Assembly: GCA_041918675.1 (NCBI GenBank)
Contig: JAYRVF010000012.1
Span: 62,001 to 126,000 of the forward strand
DNA length: 64,000 bases
Source: SCUB01 sp041918675
GTDB lineage: Bacteria; Pseudomonadota; Alphaproteobacteria; Rhizobiales; Xanthobacteraceae
Direction: 5' to 3'
The notes beneath the pieces were generated by a model. It made no database searches and was not told the DNA's origin. It saw only the letters and a program-made list of their open reading frames with translations. Made by a program: the position numbers and the translations under genes. Position 1 is the first letter of the stretch, and each line of letters begins with the position of its first letter. Positions 8,982 to 17,096 of this stretch are shown here, in pieces.

Positions 8982-10235
8982 CTAGAGCGCCTCGCCGCGC
9001 AGCAGGCGCGGCACCTCGCCGGCAAGCCCCGCCGCCTGACGGATGAAGGCGCTCTTGAGGGGCGGGACGCGGTCGACCAGCCCGAGACCGAAATCGCGCA
9101 TGGCGCGAAGCGGCGCGAACTCATTGGAGAATAGGAAATTCAGGCCGTTGGTCGCCACGCCCATGGCGACCGTGTCGAAACGCCGCCAGCGCTGGTAGCG
9201 TTCGAGCACGTCGGCCTGCCCCGGATCGATGCCCAGGCGCGCCGCCTCGACGACGACCTCGGCGAGCGCGGCGACATCCTTCAGGCCGAGATTGAGGCCC
9301 TGTCCGGCGATCGGATGAATGAGATGGGCGGCGTCGCCCACGAGCGCGAGGCGATCGGCGACGAAGGTCCGCGCGACGAAATAGCCGAGCGGAAACGCCT
9401 TGCGCGCGCCGACGGCGTGGACGTCGCCGAGCTCAAGGCCGAAGCGTCGCTCCAGCTCGCGATCGAATTCCGCGTCGGGCATGGCGACGATGCGGTCGGC
9501 CTCCGCGCGGCTCTCGGTCCAGACGAGGGAGGCGCGCTTGCCCTTGAGCGGCAGGATCGCGAATGGCCCGGCGGGCAGGAAATGCTCGATCGCGCGGCCG
9601 TGATGATCGCGCTCATGCGCGACGGTGACGACGATGCCGGACTGATCATAGTCCCATCCGTGCGTGGCGATGCCCGCCTGCTCGCGCAAGGCCGAGCGCG
9701 CGCCATCGGCGGCCACCAGCAGGCTCGCCTCGCGCGTCGCGCCATCGGCGAAAGTCACCGTCACGGCGTCGGCGCGCGCCTCGTAACCGGTCACCGCGTT
9801 CGGGCGCAATTCGACGCCGGCGGCCAACGCGCGCTCGTGGAGCGCGTCGATCAACAGACGATTTTCCACCATATGCGCGAACGGCTCGCCCGGCTCGACA
9901 TCGCCGCCGAAGGTGAGAAACGCCGGACGCATGGCGTCGTCGAGCTTGCTGTCGGTAACGACCATGTCGAGGATGGGCTGGGCCTGCCCGCTGATCGCGT
10001 CCCAGACGCCCAGTGTCGTCAACAGCCGCCGCCCGGCCGCGACGATCGCGGAGGCGCGCGGATCCTTGCTCGGCCGCCGCCCAAGCGCGGGATCGGCGAC
10101 CGTGACGGGAAAATCGGCCCCGAGGCTCTGGCGAAGCGCCAGAGCGAGCGCGAGCCCGGCGAAGGCGCCGCCGGCGATGACGACCCCCTGGTGGGCCGAG
10201 ACCGCGCTGGTGGAAGACTTATCGGTCGGCGACAT
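8982..10235 (-). CDS. FAD-dependent ubiquinone-biosynthesis hydroxylase, UbiH/UbiF/COQ6 family
   Basis: The 417-residue flavoprotein monooxygenase starts with a Rossmann FAD motif (VVIAGGAFAGLALALAL, a GxGxxG variant reading GGAFAG) and carries the second FAD motif LVGDAAHLIHPIAGQGLNLG in its C-terminal half. The family hydroxylates the aromatic ring of ubiquinone precursors at the inner membrane. Which ring position (UbiH, UbiF, UbiI, UbiL-type) cannot be told by eye. ATG at 10235 is preferred over the upstream start at 10289 because family similarity begins after it. It is divergent from tesB across about 240 bp that hold a 13-bp repeat array. Confidence 0.88.
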   Translation of the reverse strand: MSPTDKSSTSAVSAHQGVVIAGGAFAGLALALALRQSLGADFPVTVADPALGRRPSKDPRASAIVAAGRRLLTTLGVWDAISGQAQPILDMVVTDSKLDDAMRPAFLTFGGDVEPGEPFAHMVENRLLIDALHERALAAGVELRPNAVTGYEARADAVTVTFADGATREASLLVAADGARSALREQAGIATHGWDYDQSGIVVTVAHERDHHGRAIEHFLPAGPFAILPLKGKRASLVWTESRAEADRIVAMPDAEFDRELERRFGLELGDVHAVGARKAFPLGYFVARTFVADRLALVGDAAHLIHPIAGQGLNLGLKDVAALAEVVVEAARLGIDPGQADVLERYQRWRRFDTVAMGVATNGLNFLFSNEFAPLRAMRDFGLGLVDRVPPLKSAFIRQAAGLAGEVPRLLRGEAL

Positions 10236-10304
10236 TCGCAATTTCCTTATCCGGTTGCGTCGAGGCGAGGACCCGCGCCCTCCCCTCATTCGTCAACCAC
10301 GGCC

Positions 10305-10382
10305 GGAAGCCGAGTCTAGAGACCAACTCTTGTGACCAAGTTTTGGAACCAGTTTTGGAACTAAGTTCAGGAAACAAGTCTA
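10305..10382. repeat. Degenerate array of about six 12-14-bp direct repeats
   Basis: Units start near 10305, 10319, 10332, 10345, 10357 and 10370; typical ones are GTGACCAAGTTTT, GGAACTAAGTTCA and GGAAACAAGTCTA. The array lies in the divergent spacer between the UbiH-family gene and tesB. The consensus, roughly GGAACCAAGTTYA, resembles the 13-bp unit at 4109-4147. I see no other feature in this spacer. Confidence 0.75.
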
Positions 10383-10478
10383 GCAGCCCAGGGGCGGACC
10401 TGAAACCTTGACTTCGGGCCGGTCGCCGGGCTCATTGATCGCGGGCTAAACGCCCCATTTTCATTCTCGGATTTGCCG

Positions 10479-11339
10479 ATGTCCAATGTCATCAATGATC
10501 TTGTCTCCATTCTTGATCTTGAATCCATCGAGGTGAATCTCTTTCGCGGTCACAGCCCGCAAACGGGCTGGCAGCGCGTTTTCGGCGGCCAGGTCATCGG
10601 CCAGGCGCTGGTGGCGGCCTGCCGCACGGTGGAGGATCGCGCGCCGCATTCGCTGCACGCCTATTTCATCCTGCCGGGCGACCCCAAGGTGCCGATCATC
10701 TACGAGGTCGACAGGCCGCGCGACGGCAAGAGCTTCACCACGCGGCGCGTGACCGCGATTCAGCACGGCGACGCGATCTTTTCGATGATGGTTTCGTTCC
10801 AGCGCGAGGAACAAGGCTTCGACCATCAGGCCGACATGCCCGACGTGCCGGGGCCGGAAAAGCTTCCCGGCGACGGCATCCTCAAGGGCGCCGTGCTCGA
10901 CATGATGCCGGAGGCGGTGCGGCGCTATTTCGAGACGGAGCGGCCGCTCGATCTGCGCCCGGTCGAGTTCGACCGCTATTTCGGCCGCAAATATCCCGAC
11001 GGCCGCGTCAACATCTGGATCAAGACAAGCGGCGCGCTTCCCGACGACCCGATGATCCATCGTTGCGCGCTGGCCTATGCCTCCGACATGTCGCTGCTCG
11101 ACGCGGTGATGGCCAGGTACGGCCGCACGCTGTTCGACCGCCGCGTGATGCCGGCGAGCCTCGACCACGCCATGTGGTTTCACCGACCGTTTCGCGCCGA
11201 CGAATGGCTGCTCTACAGCCAGGATAGTCCGAACGCCTGCGGCGCGCGCGGTTTCGCGCGCGGCCAGATCTTCAAGCGCGACGGAACGCTGGTGGCGTCG
11301 GTCGCGCAGGAAGGCGTGATCCGCTTGCGATCGGAATGA
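10479..11339 (+). CDS. tesB: Acyl-CoA thioesterase II
   Basis: The 286-residue protein equals E. coli TesB in length. It hydrolyses medium- and long-chain acyl-CoA to free fatty acid and CoA. Double hotdog landmarks: RVFGGQVIGQALVAA near the N-terminus, PHSLHAYFILPGDP after it, and SLDHAMWFHRPFRADEW in the second half, which contains the catalytic Asp of SLDHAMWFH. ATG at 10479 is preferred to an in-frame TTG six bases upstream. Nothing in the neighbourhood (ubiquinone hydroxylase, PII protein) indicates a dedicated pathway. Confidence 0.95.
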   Translation: MSNVINDLVSILDLESIEVNLFRGHSPQTGWQRVFGGQVIGQALVAACRTVEDRAPHSLHAYFILPGDPKVPIIYEVDRPRDGKSFTTRRVTAIQHGDAIFSMMVSFQREEQGFDHQADMPDVPGPEKLPGDGILKGAVLDMMPEAVRRYFETERPLDLRPVEFDRYFGRKYPDGRVNIWIKTSGALPDDPMIHRCALAYASDMSLLDAVMARYGRTLFDRRVMPASLDHAMWFHRPFRADEWLLYSQDSPNACGARGFARGQIFKRDGTLVASVAQEGVIRLRSE

Positions 11340-11620
11340 CGGACGGAGGTTGCGCCGCGGAAAGATCGCGTGCTGCACAATAAAGAGGCAGCATGGACGG
11401 CGATCTTTTCATCCGACCGCCGACCGCTTTCTTGCCTTGTGATCGAAAAATAGGCTAGTAGCAGCCTTATCTCGCAGCGGCTGCTCACCTTCGCGGCGTT
11501 GTGCGCGGGCGTTCGGCATCAATGCGCATCAGGCGCGATGCCGGTCGTCCTTTCGGAAAGCGGCGCGGCGATTCGCGTCGTCCGACGCCCGGCGTCCCAG
11601 ATCATCGACGGAAACAACCC

Positions 11621-11959
11621 ATGAAACTCGTTGTCGCCATCATCAAACCCTTCAAGCTCGACGAAGTCCGCCAAGCGCTGACCGATCTCGGCGTGCACGG
11701 CATGACCGTCACCGAGGTCAAGGGCTACGGCCGGCAGAAAGGCCACACCGAAATCTATCGCGGCGCTGAATACATCGTCAGCTTCCTGCCGAAGCTGCGC
11801 ATCGAGGTCGCGGTCTCCTCCGAACTCGTCGACAAGACGGTCGCCACCATCTCCGCCGCGGCGCGCACCGGGCAGATCGGCGACGGCAAAATCTTCGTCA
11901 CGCCGATCGAATCCGCCATCCGTATCAGAACCGGCGAGACCGACGTCGACGCGCTGTGA
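11621..11959 (+). CDS. glnK: PII signal-transduction protein GlnK (first copy)
   Basis: The 112-residue trimeric regulator senses 2-oxoglutarate, ATP/ADP and glutamine-dependent uridylylation, and plugs the partner ammonium channel. The T-loop GYGRQKGHTEIYRGAEY contains Tyr51, the uridylylation site, and the C-terminal signature TGQIGDGKIFV is intact. ATG at 11621 gives exactly the family length. It is followed 52 bp later by amtB. The 281 bp upstream (11340-11620) hold no gene; I could not find a convincing sigma-54 promoter there, unlike the second copy. Confidence 0.96.
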   Translation: MKLVVAIIKPFKLDEVRQALTDLGVHGMTVTEVKGYGRQKGHTEIYRGAEYIVSFLPKLRIEVAVSSELVDKTVATISAAARTGQIGDGKIFVTPIESAIRIRTGETDVDAL

Positions 11960-12011
11960 TCGCGCGCGGGATTTCCGGCGGGCGTTTGTTGATTTCTTGA
12001 GGGACGGGGCA

Positions 12012-13328
12012 ATGGCGATAACGACTCATGGGCGCGCGACGCGCGCGACGCTTTTTTCGGCGGCGATAGGGATGATGTGGGCGGCGTCCGTCGCGCCGGC
12101 GGCCGCGCAGCAGGCCAAGATCGACGCGGCCGACACCGCCTGGATGATCGTGGCGACCGCGCTCGTGCTGATGATGACGATCCCGGGGCTCGCGCTGTTC
12201 TACGCCGGCATGGTGCGCAAGAAGAACGTGCTCGCGACCATGGCGCAAAGCCTCGCGGCGGTGGCGTTGATCTCCGTGCTCTGGGTCGCGTTCGGCTATT
12301 CGCTCGCCTTCGTCGGCGACGGCGCGCTGATCGGCTCGCTCGATCGCGTCTTCCTGATGGGCATGGGGCTCGACAGCATCAATCCGGCGGCTAAGACGAT
12401 TCCGGAAGGGCTGTTCATGCTCTACCAGATGACGTTCGCGATCATCACGGTGGCGCTGGTGGCCGGTTCGGTCGCCGACCGCATGCGCTTTTCGGCCTAT
12501 CTGTTGTTTTCGGCGGGCTGGTTCATCGTGGTCTATGTCCCGCTCGCGCATTGGGTCTGGGGCGGCGGATTTCTGGGCGCGGCCGGCGTCCTCGACTTCG
12601 CCGGCGGAACCGTTGTCCACATGAGCGCCGGCACCGGCGGCCTGGTCGCGGCGCTCGTTCTCGGCCGGCGGCGCGGCTACGGCGCCGACAACCTGTCGCC
12701 GTTCGATCTGTCGCTCGCGGTGATGGGCACCGGGCTTCTCTGGGTCGGCTGGTTCGGCTTCAACGGCGGATCGGCGCTGGCGGCGAATTCGCGCGCGGTC
12801 ATGGCGATCACGTCGACGCATCTTGCCGCCTGCGCGGGCGCGCTGACCTGGACCGCGATCGAATGGGCCATGCGCGGCAAGCCCTCCGTGCTCGGAATGA
12901 TTTCGGGCGCCGTCGCCGGCCTTGGCACCATCACGCCGGCGTCCGGCTTCGTCGCGCCCTGGCACGGTCTGCTGATCGGCGTCATCGCCGGCGCGGTCTG
13001 TTTCTGGGCCTCGACCATCCTCAAGCAGCGCTTGCGCTACGATGATTCGCTCGACGTGTTCGGCGTCCATGGCGTCGGCGGATTCACCGGCATCATGCTT
13101 GCCGGCGTCCTTGCGGTCGGCGCGATCGGGGATACGGCCGGCGCCCTCGAAGGCAATTTCCGGCAGGTGCTGATTCAATTCTACGGGGCGGCGGTGACGC
13201 TGATCTGGGCGGCCGTCGCAACCTTCGTCCTGCTCAAACTGACAGGCCTGTTCGTGCCGCTGCGCGTGACGCCCGATCAGGAACTCGAAGGGCTGGACAT
13301 CACCCAGCATGGCGAGGCGCTGCAATAA
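12012..13328 (+). CDS. amtB: Ammonium transporter AmtB (first copy)
   Basis: The 438-residue trimeric inner-membrane channel has a cleaved signal sequence (residues 1 to about 33, ending APAAAQQ) and about 11 transmembrane helices. Channel features visible are the twin histidines, in FAGGTVVHMSAG and DVFGVHGVGG, the gating aromatic in LYQMTFAIITVAL, and the conserved GWFGFNGGS. ATG at 12012 is chosen because the upstream in-frame starts would disturb the signal peptide. It forms a glnK-amtB pair with the preceding gene, the usual arrangement by which GlnK blocks AmtB when nitrogen is sufficient. A strong terminator follows at 13363. Confidence 0.95.
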   Translation: MAITTHGRATRATLFSAAIGMMWAASVAPAAAQQAKIDAADTAWMIVATALVLMMTIPGLALFYAGMVRKKNVLATMAQSLAAVALISVLWVAFGYSLAFVGDGALIGSLDRVFLMGMGLDSINPAAKTIPEGLFMLYQMTFAIITVALVAGSVADRMRFSAYLLFSAGWFIVVYVPLAHWVWGGGFLGAAGVLDFAGGTVVHMSAGTGGLVAALVLGRRRGYGADNLSPFDLSLAVMGTGLLWVGWFGFNGGSALAANSRAVMAITSTHLAACAGALTWTAIEWAMRGKPSVLGMISGAVAGLGTITPASGFVAPWHGLLIGVIAGAVCFWASTILKQRLRYDDSLDVFGVHGVGGFTGIMLAGVLAVGAIGDTAGALEGNFRQVLIQFYGAAVTLIWAAVATFVLLKLTGLFVPLRVTPDQELEGLDITQHGEALQ

Positions 13329-13362
13329 GGCGGCGACCACGCGGATCACGTCGAATTCGGGC

Positions 13363-13390
13363 AAGGGGTCGGGGTTTCCCGACCCCTTTT
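13363..13390 (+). terminator. Intrinsic terminator after the first amtB
   Basis: An 11-bp perfect stem, AAGGGGTCGGG (13363-13373) with CCCGACCCCTT (13378-13388), closes a 4-nt loop and ends in a short T-run. It isolates the first glnK-amtB unit from the second. Confidence 0.85.
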
Positions 13391-13550
13391 GCTTAATGCA
13401 AAAGCATCGCGACTGGATGCCGAATCGGCGTGCCTAATTCTTAGGCTGTTTTGGCCAGGCTTTGGGCGTCTTTTTGTCGGCACTGTCTCGCCGCTCCTGG
13501 GGTGGGAGAAAAACCCAAAATTTAACAATTGGTTGCTTGGCCGCCGAGAC

Positions 13551-13566
13551 TGGCACGGCGTTTGAT
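13551..13566 (+). promoter_or_regulatory. Sigma-54 (RpoN) -24/-12 promoter for glnK2-amtB2
   Basis: TGGCACG-GCGT-TTGAT differs from the TGGCACG-N4-TTGCW consensus only by A for C in the -12 element, and GG to GA spacing is the required 10 bp. The ATG of glnK lies about 98 bp downstream. PII-amtB operons are classical NtrC/RpoN targets. I could not identify a clear NtrC pair upstream; the rest of the 336-bp spacer holds the preceding terminator and no gene. Confidence 0.7.
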
Positions 13567-13664
13567 TCTCGTTAACCAGCTGTGCCCGCGGGGGGCGTTC
13601 TTCGCGTGGTGAGATTCAGCTCAGACAGCCCGGCGGGTGCCGGGCCCAAGCGGGGATTGAGCCC

Positions 13665-14003
13665 ATGAAAATCGTTATGGCGATCATCAAGCCATTCAAA
13701 CTCGACGAGGTCCGCGACGCCCTGACCGGAATCGGCGTCCACGGTCTCACGGTGACCGAGGTCAAGGGATACGGCCGCCAGAAAGGCCACACGGAAATCT
13801 ATCGCGGCGCCGAATACGCGGTGAGTTTCCTGCCCAAGATCAAGATCGAGGTCGCCGTTCCGACGTCGCAAGTCAACATGACCATCCAGGCCATCAGCAA
13901 CGCGGCCAAGACCGGACAGATCGGCGACGGCAAGATCTTCGTGATCAGCCTCGAACAGGCGGTCCGTATCCGCACCGGCGAGGCCGACGATGCCGCGCTG
14001 TGA
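13665..14003 (+). CDS. glnK: PII signal-transduction protein GlnK/GlnB (second copy)
   Basis: This 112-residue PII protein is close to the first copy but distinct: the B-loop side carries VAVPTSQVNMTIQAISNAAK instead of VAVSSELVDKTVATISAAAR, while the T-loop with Tyr51 and TGQIGDGKIFV are identical. It should sense 2-oxoglutarate and energy and be uridylylated by GlnD. It is preceded by a near-consensus sigma-54 promoter and followed after 37 bp by a second amtB, so it is expected to be induced by nitrogen limitation. Two linked PII-Amt pairs probably arose by duplication of the module, which is inference. Confidence 0.95.
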   Translation: MKIVMAIIKPFKLDEVRDALTGIGVHGLTVTEVKGYGRQKGHTEIYRGAEYAVSFLPKIKIEVAVPTSQVNMTIQAISNAAKTGQIGDGKIFVISLEQAVRIRTGEADDAAL

Positions 14004-14040
14004 CCTCGCGCTCACACCAATCCAATCAGGAGTAAGACCA

Positions 14041-15483
14041 ATGACGTTCAAGCGTCACTACAGCGCGGGAATTGTGGCCCTCGCATCGGGACTTTTCACC
14101 GCCACCGCGGCTTTCGCGGAACCGACCGTCAACAAGGGCGACAACGCCTGGATGCTGACGTCGACGGTCCTCGTTCTGTTGATGACCATCCCGGGCCTGG
14201 CCTTGTTCTATGGCGGCCTCGTCCGCGGCAAGAACATGCTCTCGGTCCTGATGCACGTGTTCTACACGGTCTGCATCGCCACGCTGATCTGGGTGCTGTT
14301 CGGCTACAGCCTCGCCTTCACCGGCGGCTCGGCCTTTATCGGCGGATTCTCCAAGGCCTTCCTTTCCGGCGTGACGCCGGATTCGATGGCGGCGACCTTC
14401 ACCGCCGGCGCGAGCATCACCGAACTCATCTACATCTGCTTCCAGATGACCTTCGCCGCGATCACGCCCGCGCTGATCGTCGGCGCGTTCGCCGAGCGCA
14501 TGCGTTTCGCCGCCGTCGCGCTGTTCATCCCGTTGTGGCTGGTGCTGATCTATCTGCCGATCGCGCATATGGTCTGGTACTGGGCCGGCCCCGACGCGAT
14601 CGTTGACGCCGCCAAGGCGCTCGCGGCCGCGACCGACGACGCCGCCAAGGCCGCCGCGCAGGCCAAGCTTGATGAAGTCATGGCCGACGCGGGCCAGATC
14701 TTCCTGTGGGGCGCGATCGACTTCGCCGGCGGCACCGTGGTGCACATCAACGCGGGCATCGCCGGTCTCGTCGCCGCCCTGCTCGTGGGCAAGCGCGTCG
14801 GCTACGGCAAGGACCTGATGGCTCCGCACTCGCTGACCTTGACCATGGTGGGCGCCTCGCTGCTGTGGGTCGGCTGGTTCGGCTTCAACGCCGGCTCCAA
14901 CCTCGAGGCCACGGGTGGCGCGGCCTTGGCCATGACCAACTCGTTCGTCGCGACCGCGGCGGCGGCCATGTCGTGGATGTTCGCCGAATGGATCGTCAAG
15001 GGTCACCCCTCCGTCCTCGGCGCGCTCTCCGGCGCGATCGCGGGCCTCGTCGCGGTGACGCCGGCGGCCGGTTTCGCCGGACCGATGGGCGCGCTCGTGC
15101 TCGGACTGCTCGCCGGCGTGGTCTGCCTGTTCTTCGTCACGGTGGTGAAGAACGCGCTTGGCTACGACGACGCCCTCGACGTGTTCGGCGTCCACTGCAT
15201 CGGCGGCATCATCGGCGCGATCGGCACCGGCATCCTGGTGAATCCCGCGCTCGGCGGCACCGGCATCATGGACTACGTGGCCGGCAAGATCGCCGACTAC
15301 GACTTCGTGACGCAGGTCACCGCGCAGACCAAGGCCGTGCTGACCACGCTGGTGTGGTCCGGCATCGGTACCGCCATCATCCTCAAGGTCGTCGACGTCG
15401 TCGTCGGTCTGCGTCCGACCACGGACAAGGAGCGCGAGGGTCTCGACCTCACCGACCACACCGAGCGCGCCTACAACATGTAG
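14041..15483 (+). CDS. amtB: Ammonium transporter AmtB (second copy, with an extra periplasmic Ala-rich segment)
   Basis: The 480-residue channel has a signal peptide (1 to about 24, ending TAAFA) and the same channel motifs as the first copy: twin histidines in FAGGTVVHINAG and DVFGVHCIGG, and GWFGFNAGS. Between the helix ending AHMVW and the segment IDFAGG it has about 36 more residues than copy one, rich in Ala, Asp and Lys (AAKALAAATDDAAKAAAQAK), predicted as an amphipathic helix outside the membrane. It is cotranscribed with the preceding glnK, so GlnK gating applies. ATG at 14041 follows AGGAGTAAGACCA. A strong terminator follows. Confidence 0.95.
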   Translation: MTFKRHYSAGIVALASGLFTATAAFAEPTVNKGDNAWMLTSTVLVLLMTIPGLALFYGGLVRGKNMLSVLMHVFYTVCIATLIWVLFGYSLAFTGGSAFIGGFSKAFLSGVTPDSMAATFTAGASITELIYICFQMTFAAITPALIVGAFAERMRFAAVALFIPLWLVLIYLPIAHMVWYWAGPDAIVDAAKALAAATDDAAKAAAQAKLDEVMADAGQIFLWGAIDFAGGTVVHINAGIAGLVAALLVGKRVGYGKDLMAPHSLTLTMVGASLLWVGWFGFNAGSNLEATGGAALAMTNSFVATAAAAMSWMFAEWIVKGHPSVLGALSGAIAGLVAVTPAAGFAGPMGALVLGLLAGVVCLFFVTVVKNALGYDDALDVFGVHCIGGIIGAIGTGILVNPALGGTGIMDYVAGKIADYDFVTQVTAQTKAVLTTLVWSGIGTAIILKVVDVVVGLRPTTDKEREGLDLTDHTERAYNM

Positions 15484-15534
15484 CTCGCTCCTCGACAACG
15501 GTCGGGGCACAAACCCGGCAGTGGCCTGACCGTC

Positions 15535-15572
15535 GAAGGGCCTTCGCGCAAGCGGAGGCCCTTCACTTTTTT
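15535..15572 (+). terminator. Intrinsic terminator after the second amtB
   Basis: The stem GAAGGGCCT (15535-15543) pairs with AGGCCCTTC (15556-15564) and is followed after two bases by six T. It ends the glnK2-amtB2 operon. Confidence 0.88.
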
Positions 15573-15627
15573 AAGGCTCATCCGGCTCGTTCGCGGTCGC
15601 TCACCGATCAAGGCGCGCACGAACCTT

Positions 15628-15710
15628 TCTGGGGAAGACGCAATCTTCTCGGCGAAATGAAATGGCGTGGATTCAAGGTGTTAGCGCAAATCCCCGGCCG
15701 AAAGGGCGCC
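15628..15710 (-). repeat. Diverged copy of a two-palindrome intergenic mosaic repeat (RIME-like)
   Basis: Read on the minus strand this stretch aligns without large gaps to the element at 51347-51458, sharing GGGATTTGC, CCTTGAAT, then ATTTCATTTCG and CGAGA. It lies in the 392-bp spacer between amtB2 and the aminotransferase gene, which otherwise holds a terminator and a CtrA-type site. Confidence 0.55.
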
Positions 15711-15781
15711 TTCCGCCATCGCTTCGCTCGTTCGGACGCGCGCCTTGCGAACGCCCCGATCCACTCGCCGGCGCGTGATGG

Positions 15782-15797
15782 TTAATCGGGTCTTAAC
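15782..15797 (+). promoter_or_regulatory. CtrA-type binding site (TTAA-N7-TTAAC)
   Basis: TTAATCGGGTCTTAAC is a perfect match to the full CtrA recognition pattern of alphaproteobacteria. It is 79 bp upstream of the aminotransferase-ftsK pair and so could couple ftsK transcription to the cell cycle. No other TTAA-N7-TTAA was noticed in the spacers of this window. Confidence 0.6.
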
Positions 15798-15875
15798 CTC
15801 GCCTCTCCTATGGTGGACCAAAGCCGAGCGGAGGCGCCCGTTTCCGCCGGTCGTCGAATTGCGCGGTAGCTTGAG

Positions 15876-17096
15876 ATGCCCGAGACCGGTCCCATCCGCA
15901 GCGCCCTATCGCCCGGGCTCGGAGCCGGCGACCGGTCGCCTTTCGCGCGCCTGACCGAGCTTCTCGGTGACGCTCCGCCCGGGGCCTCGATCATCAATCT
16001 TTCCGTCGGCGAGCCGGGGCATGGGCTGCCCGACTTTGTCGGGCAGGTTCTTGCCGCGCATCTCGCCGATTTCAGCCGCTATCCGCTCTCCAAGGGTATC
16101 GCCCCGTTCCGCGAGACCGCGGCCGGCTGGCTGGCGCGGCGCTTCCGCCTTCCCCGCGTGCCCGACCCGGAAAGCGAGATCCTCGTCCTCAATGGAAGCC
16201 GCGAGGGTCTGTTTCTGGCGGCGATCGCGGCCAGACGTTTCGCCGCCGGCAAGACCGACGCGCCGGCGATCCTTCTGCCCAATCCCTATTACCCCGCCTA
16301 CGCCGCCGGCGCGCTCGCGGCGGGCTGCGAGCCCATCTACCTTCCTGCCACGCGCGCGACCGGGTTTCTTCCCGATCTCGACGCGATCGAGCCAAGCGTG
16401 CTCGCCCGCGCGGTCGCCTTCTACATCGCCTCTCCGGCGAACCCGCAAGGCTCCGTCGCCGGCGCCGACTATTTCGCCAGGCTCGTCGCGCTTGCCGCGC
16501 GTCACGACTTCCTCATCTTCAGCGACGAATGCTATTCGGAAATTTACACAGGCGAGGCGCCGGGAAGCTGCCTTGCGCTCGCCGACGGCGATTTCACCAA
16601 CGTCCTCGTCTTTCAGTCGCTGTCCAAGCGCTCGAACCTGCCTGGCCTGCGCGTCGGATTCGTCGCGGGCGACCGGCGCTTCCTGTCCGCCTTTCACGAG
16701 CTGCGCAACATCGCCGCGCCGCAGGTGTCGGTGCCTTCGCAGCATGTCGCGATCGCCGCCTATGGCGACGAGGCGCATGTGGAACAAAGCCGCGCGCTCT
16801 ACCGCGCGAAATTCGAACTCGCCGACGCCGTTCTCGGCGCCCGTTTCGGTTACCGGCGGCCGGCCGGCGGTTTCTGCCTCTGGCTCGACGTATCCGGCGA
16901 CGGCGGTGACGAGGCGGCCACGCTGCGGCTGTGGAAAGAGGGCGGCGTGCGCGTCATTCCGGGCGGCTATCTCGCCCACACCCAGGCCGACGGGTCCAAT
17001 CCGGGCGAAAATTTCTTGCGCGTCGCGCTGGTGCGGGATGTCGAGACCACCGCCGAGGCCCTTAACCGCATCGTCAGCATTTTGAGGTCACCGTGA
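15876..17096 (+). CDS. PLP-dependent aminotransferase class I/II (possibly succinyldiaminopimelate aminotransferase)
   Basis: The 406-residue fold-type I enzyme shows NLSVGEPGHGLPDFV near the N-terminus, YIASPANPQGSVA, the cofactor-binding Asp in FSDECYSEIY, the Schiff-base lysine in FQSLSKRSNLPGLRVGF, and a C-terminal Arg in NFLRVAL. This is the pattern of alphaproteobacterial enzymes annotated as succinyldiaminopimelate transaminase (DapC), which would make it part of lysine/peptidoglycan precursor synthesis; aspartate or other aminotransferase activity is equally compatible with what can be seen. It overlaps ftsK by a GTGA if ftsK starts at 17093, so the two are cotranscribed, behind the CtrA-type site. 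Confidence 0.85.
   Translation: MPETGPIRSALSPGLGAGDRSPFARLTELLGDAPPGASIINLSVGEPGHGLPDFVGQVLAAHLADFSRYPLSKGIAPFRETAAGWLARRFRLPRVPDPESEILVLNGSREGLFLAAIAARRFAAGKTDAPAILLPNPYYPAYAAGALAAGCEPIYLPATRATGFLPDLDAIEPSVLARAVAFYIASPANPQGSVAGADYFARLVALAARHDFLIFSDECYSEIYTGEAPGSCLALADGDFTNVLVFQSLSKRSNLPGLRVGFVAGDRRFLSAFHELRNIAAPQVSVPSQHVAIAAYGDEAHVEQSRALYRAKFELADAVLGARFGYRRPAGGFCLWLDVSGDGGDEAATLRLWKEGGVRVIPGGYLAHTQADGSNPGENFLRVALVRDVETTAEALNRIVSILRSP

Noticed and set aside
11340..11620. Sigma-54 promoter before the first glnK
   Set aside because: No GG-N10-GC pair with acceptable flanks was found; a TTGCCT/CTAGTA pair near 11435-11460 is too weak to report as a promoter.
15600..15785. Small coding region downstream of amtB2 (continuation of a plus-strand frame)
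   Set aside because: The apparent peptide is the translation of a diverged mosaic repeat; similar pseudo-peptides appear in the other copies.
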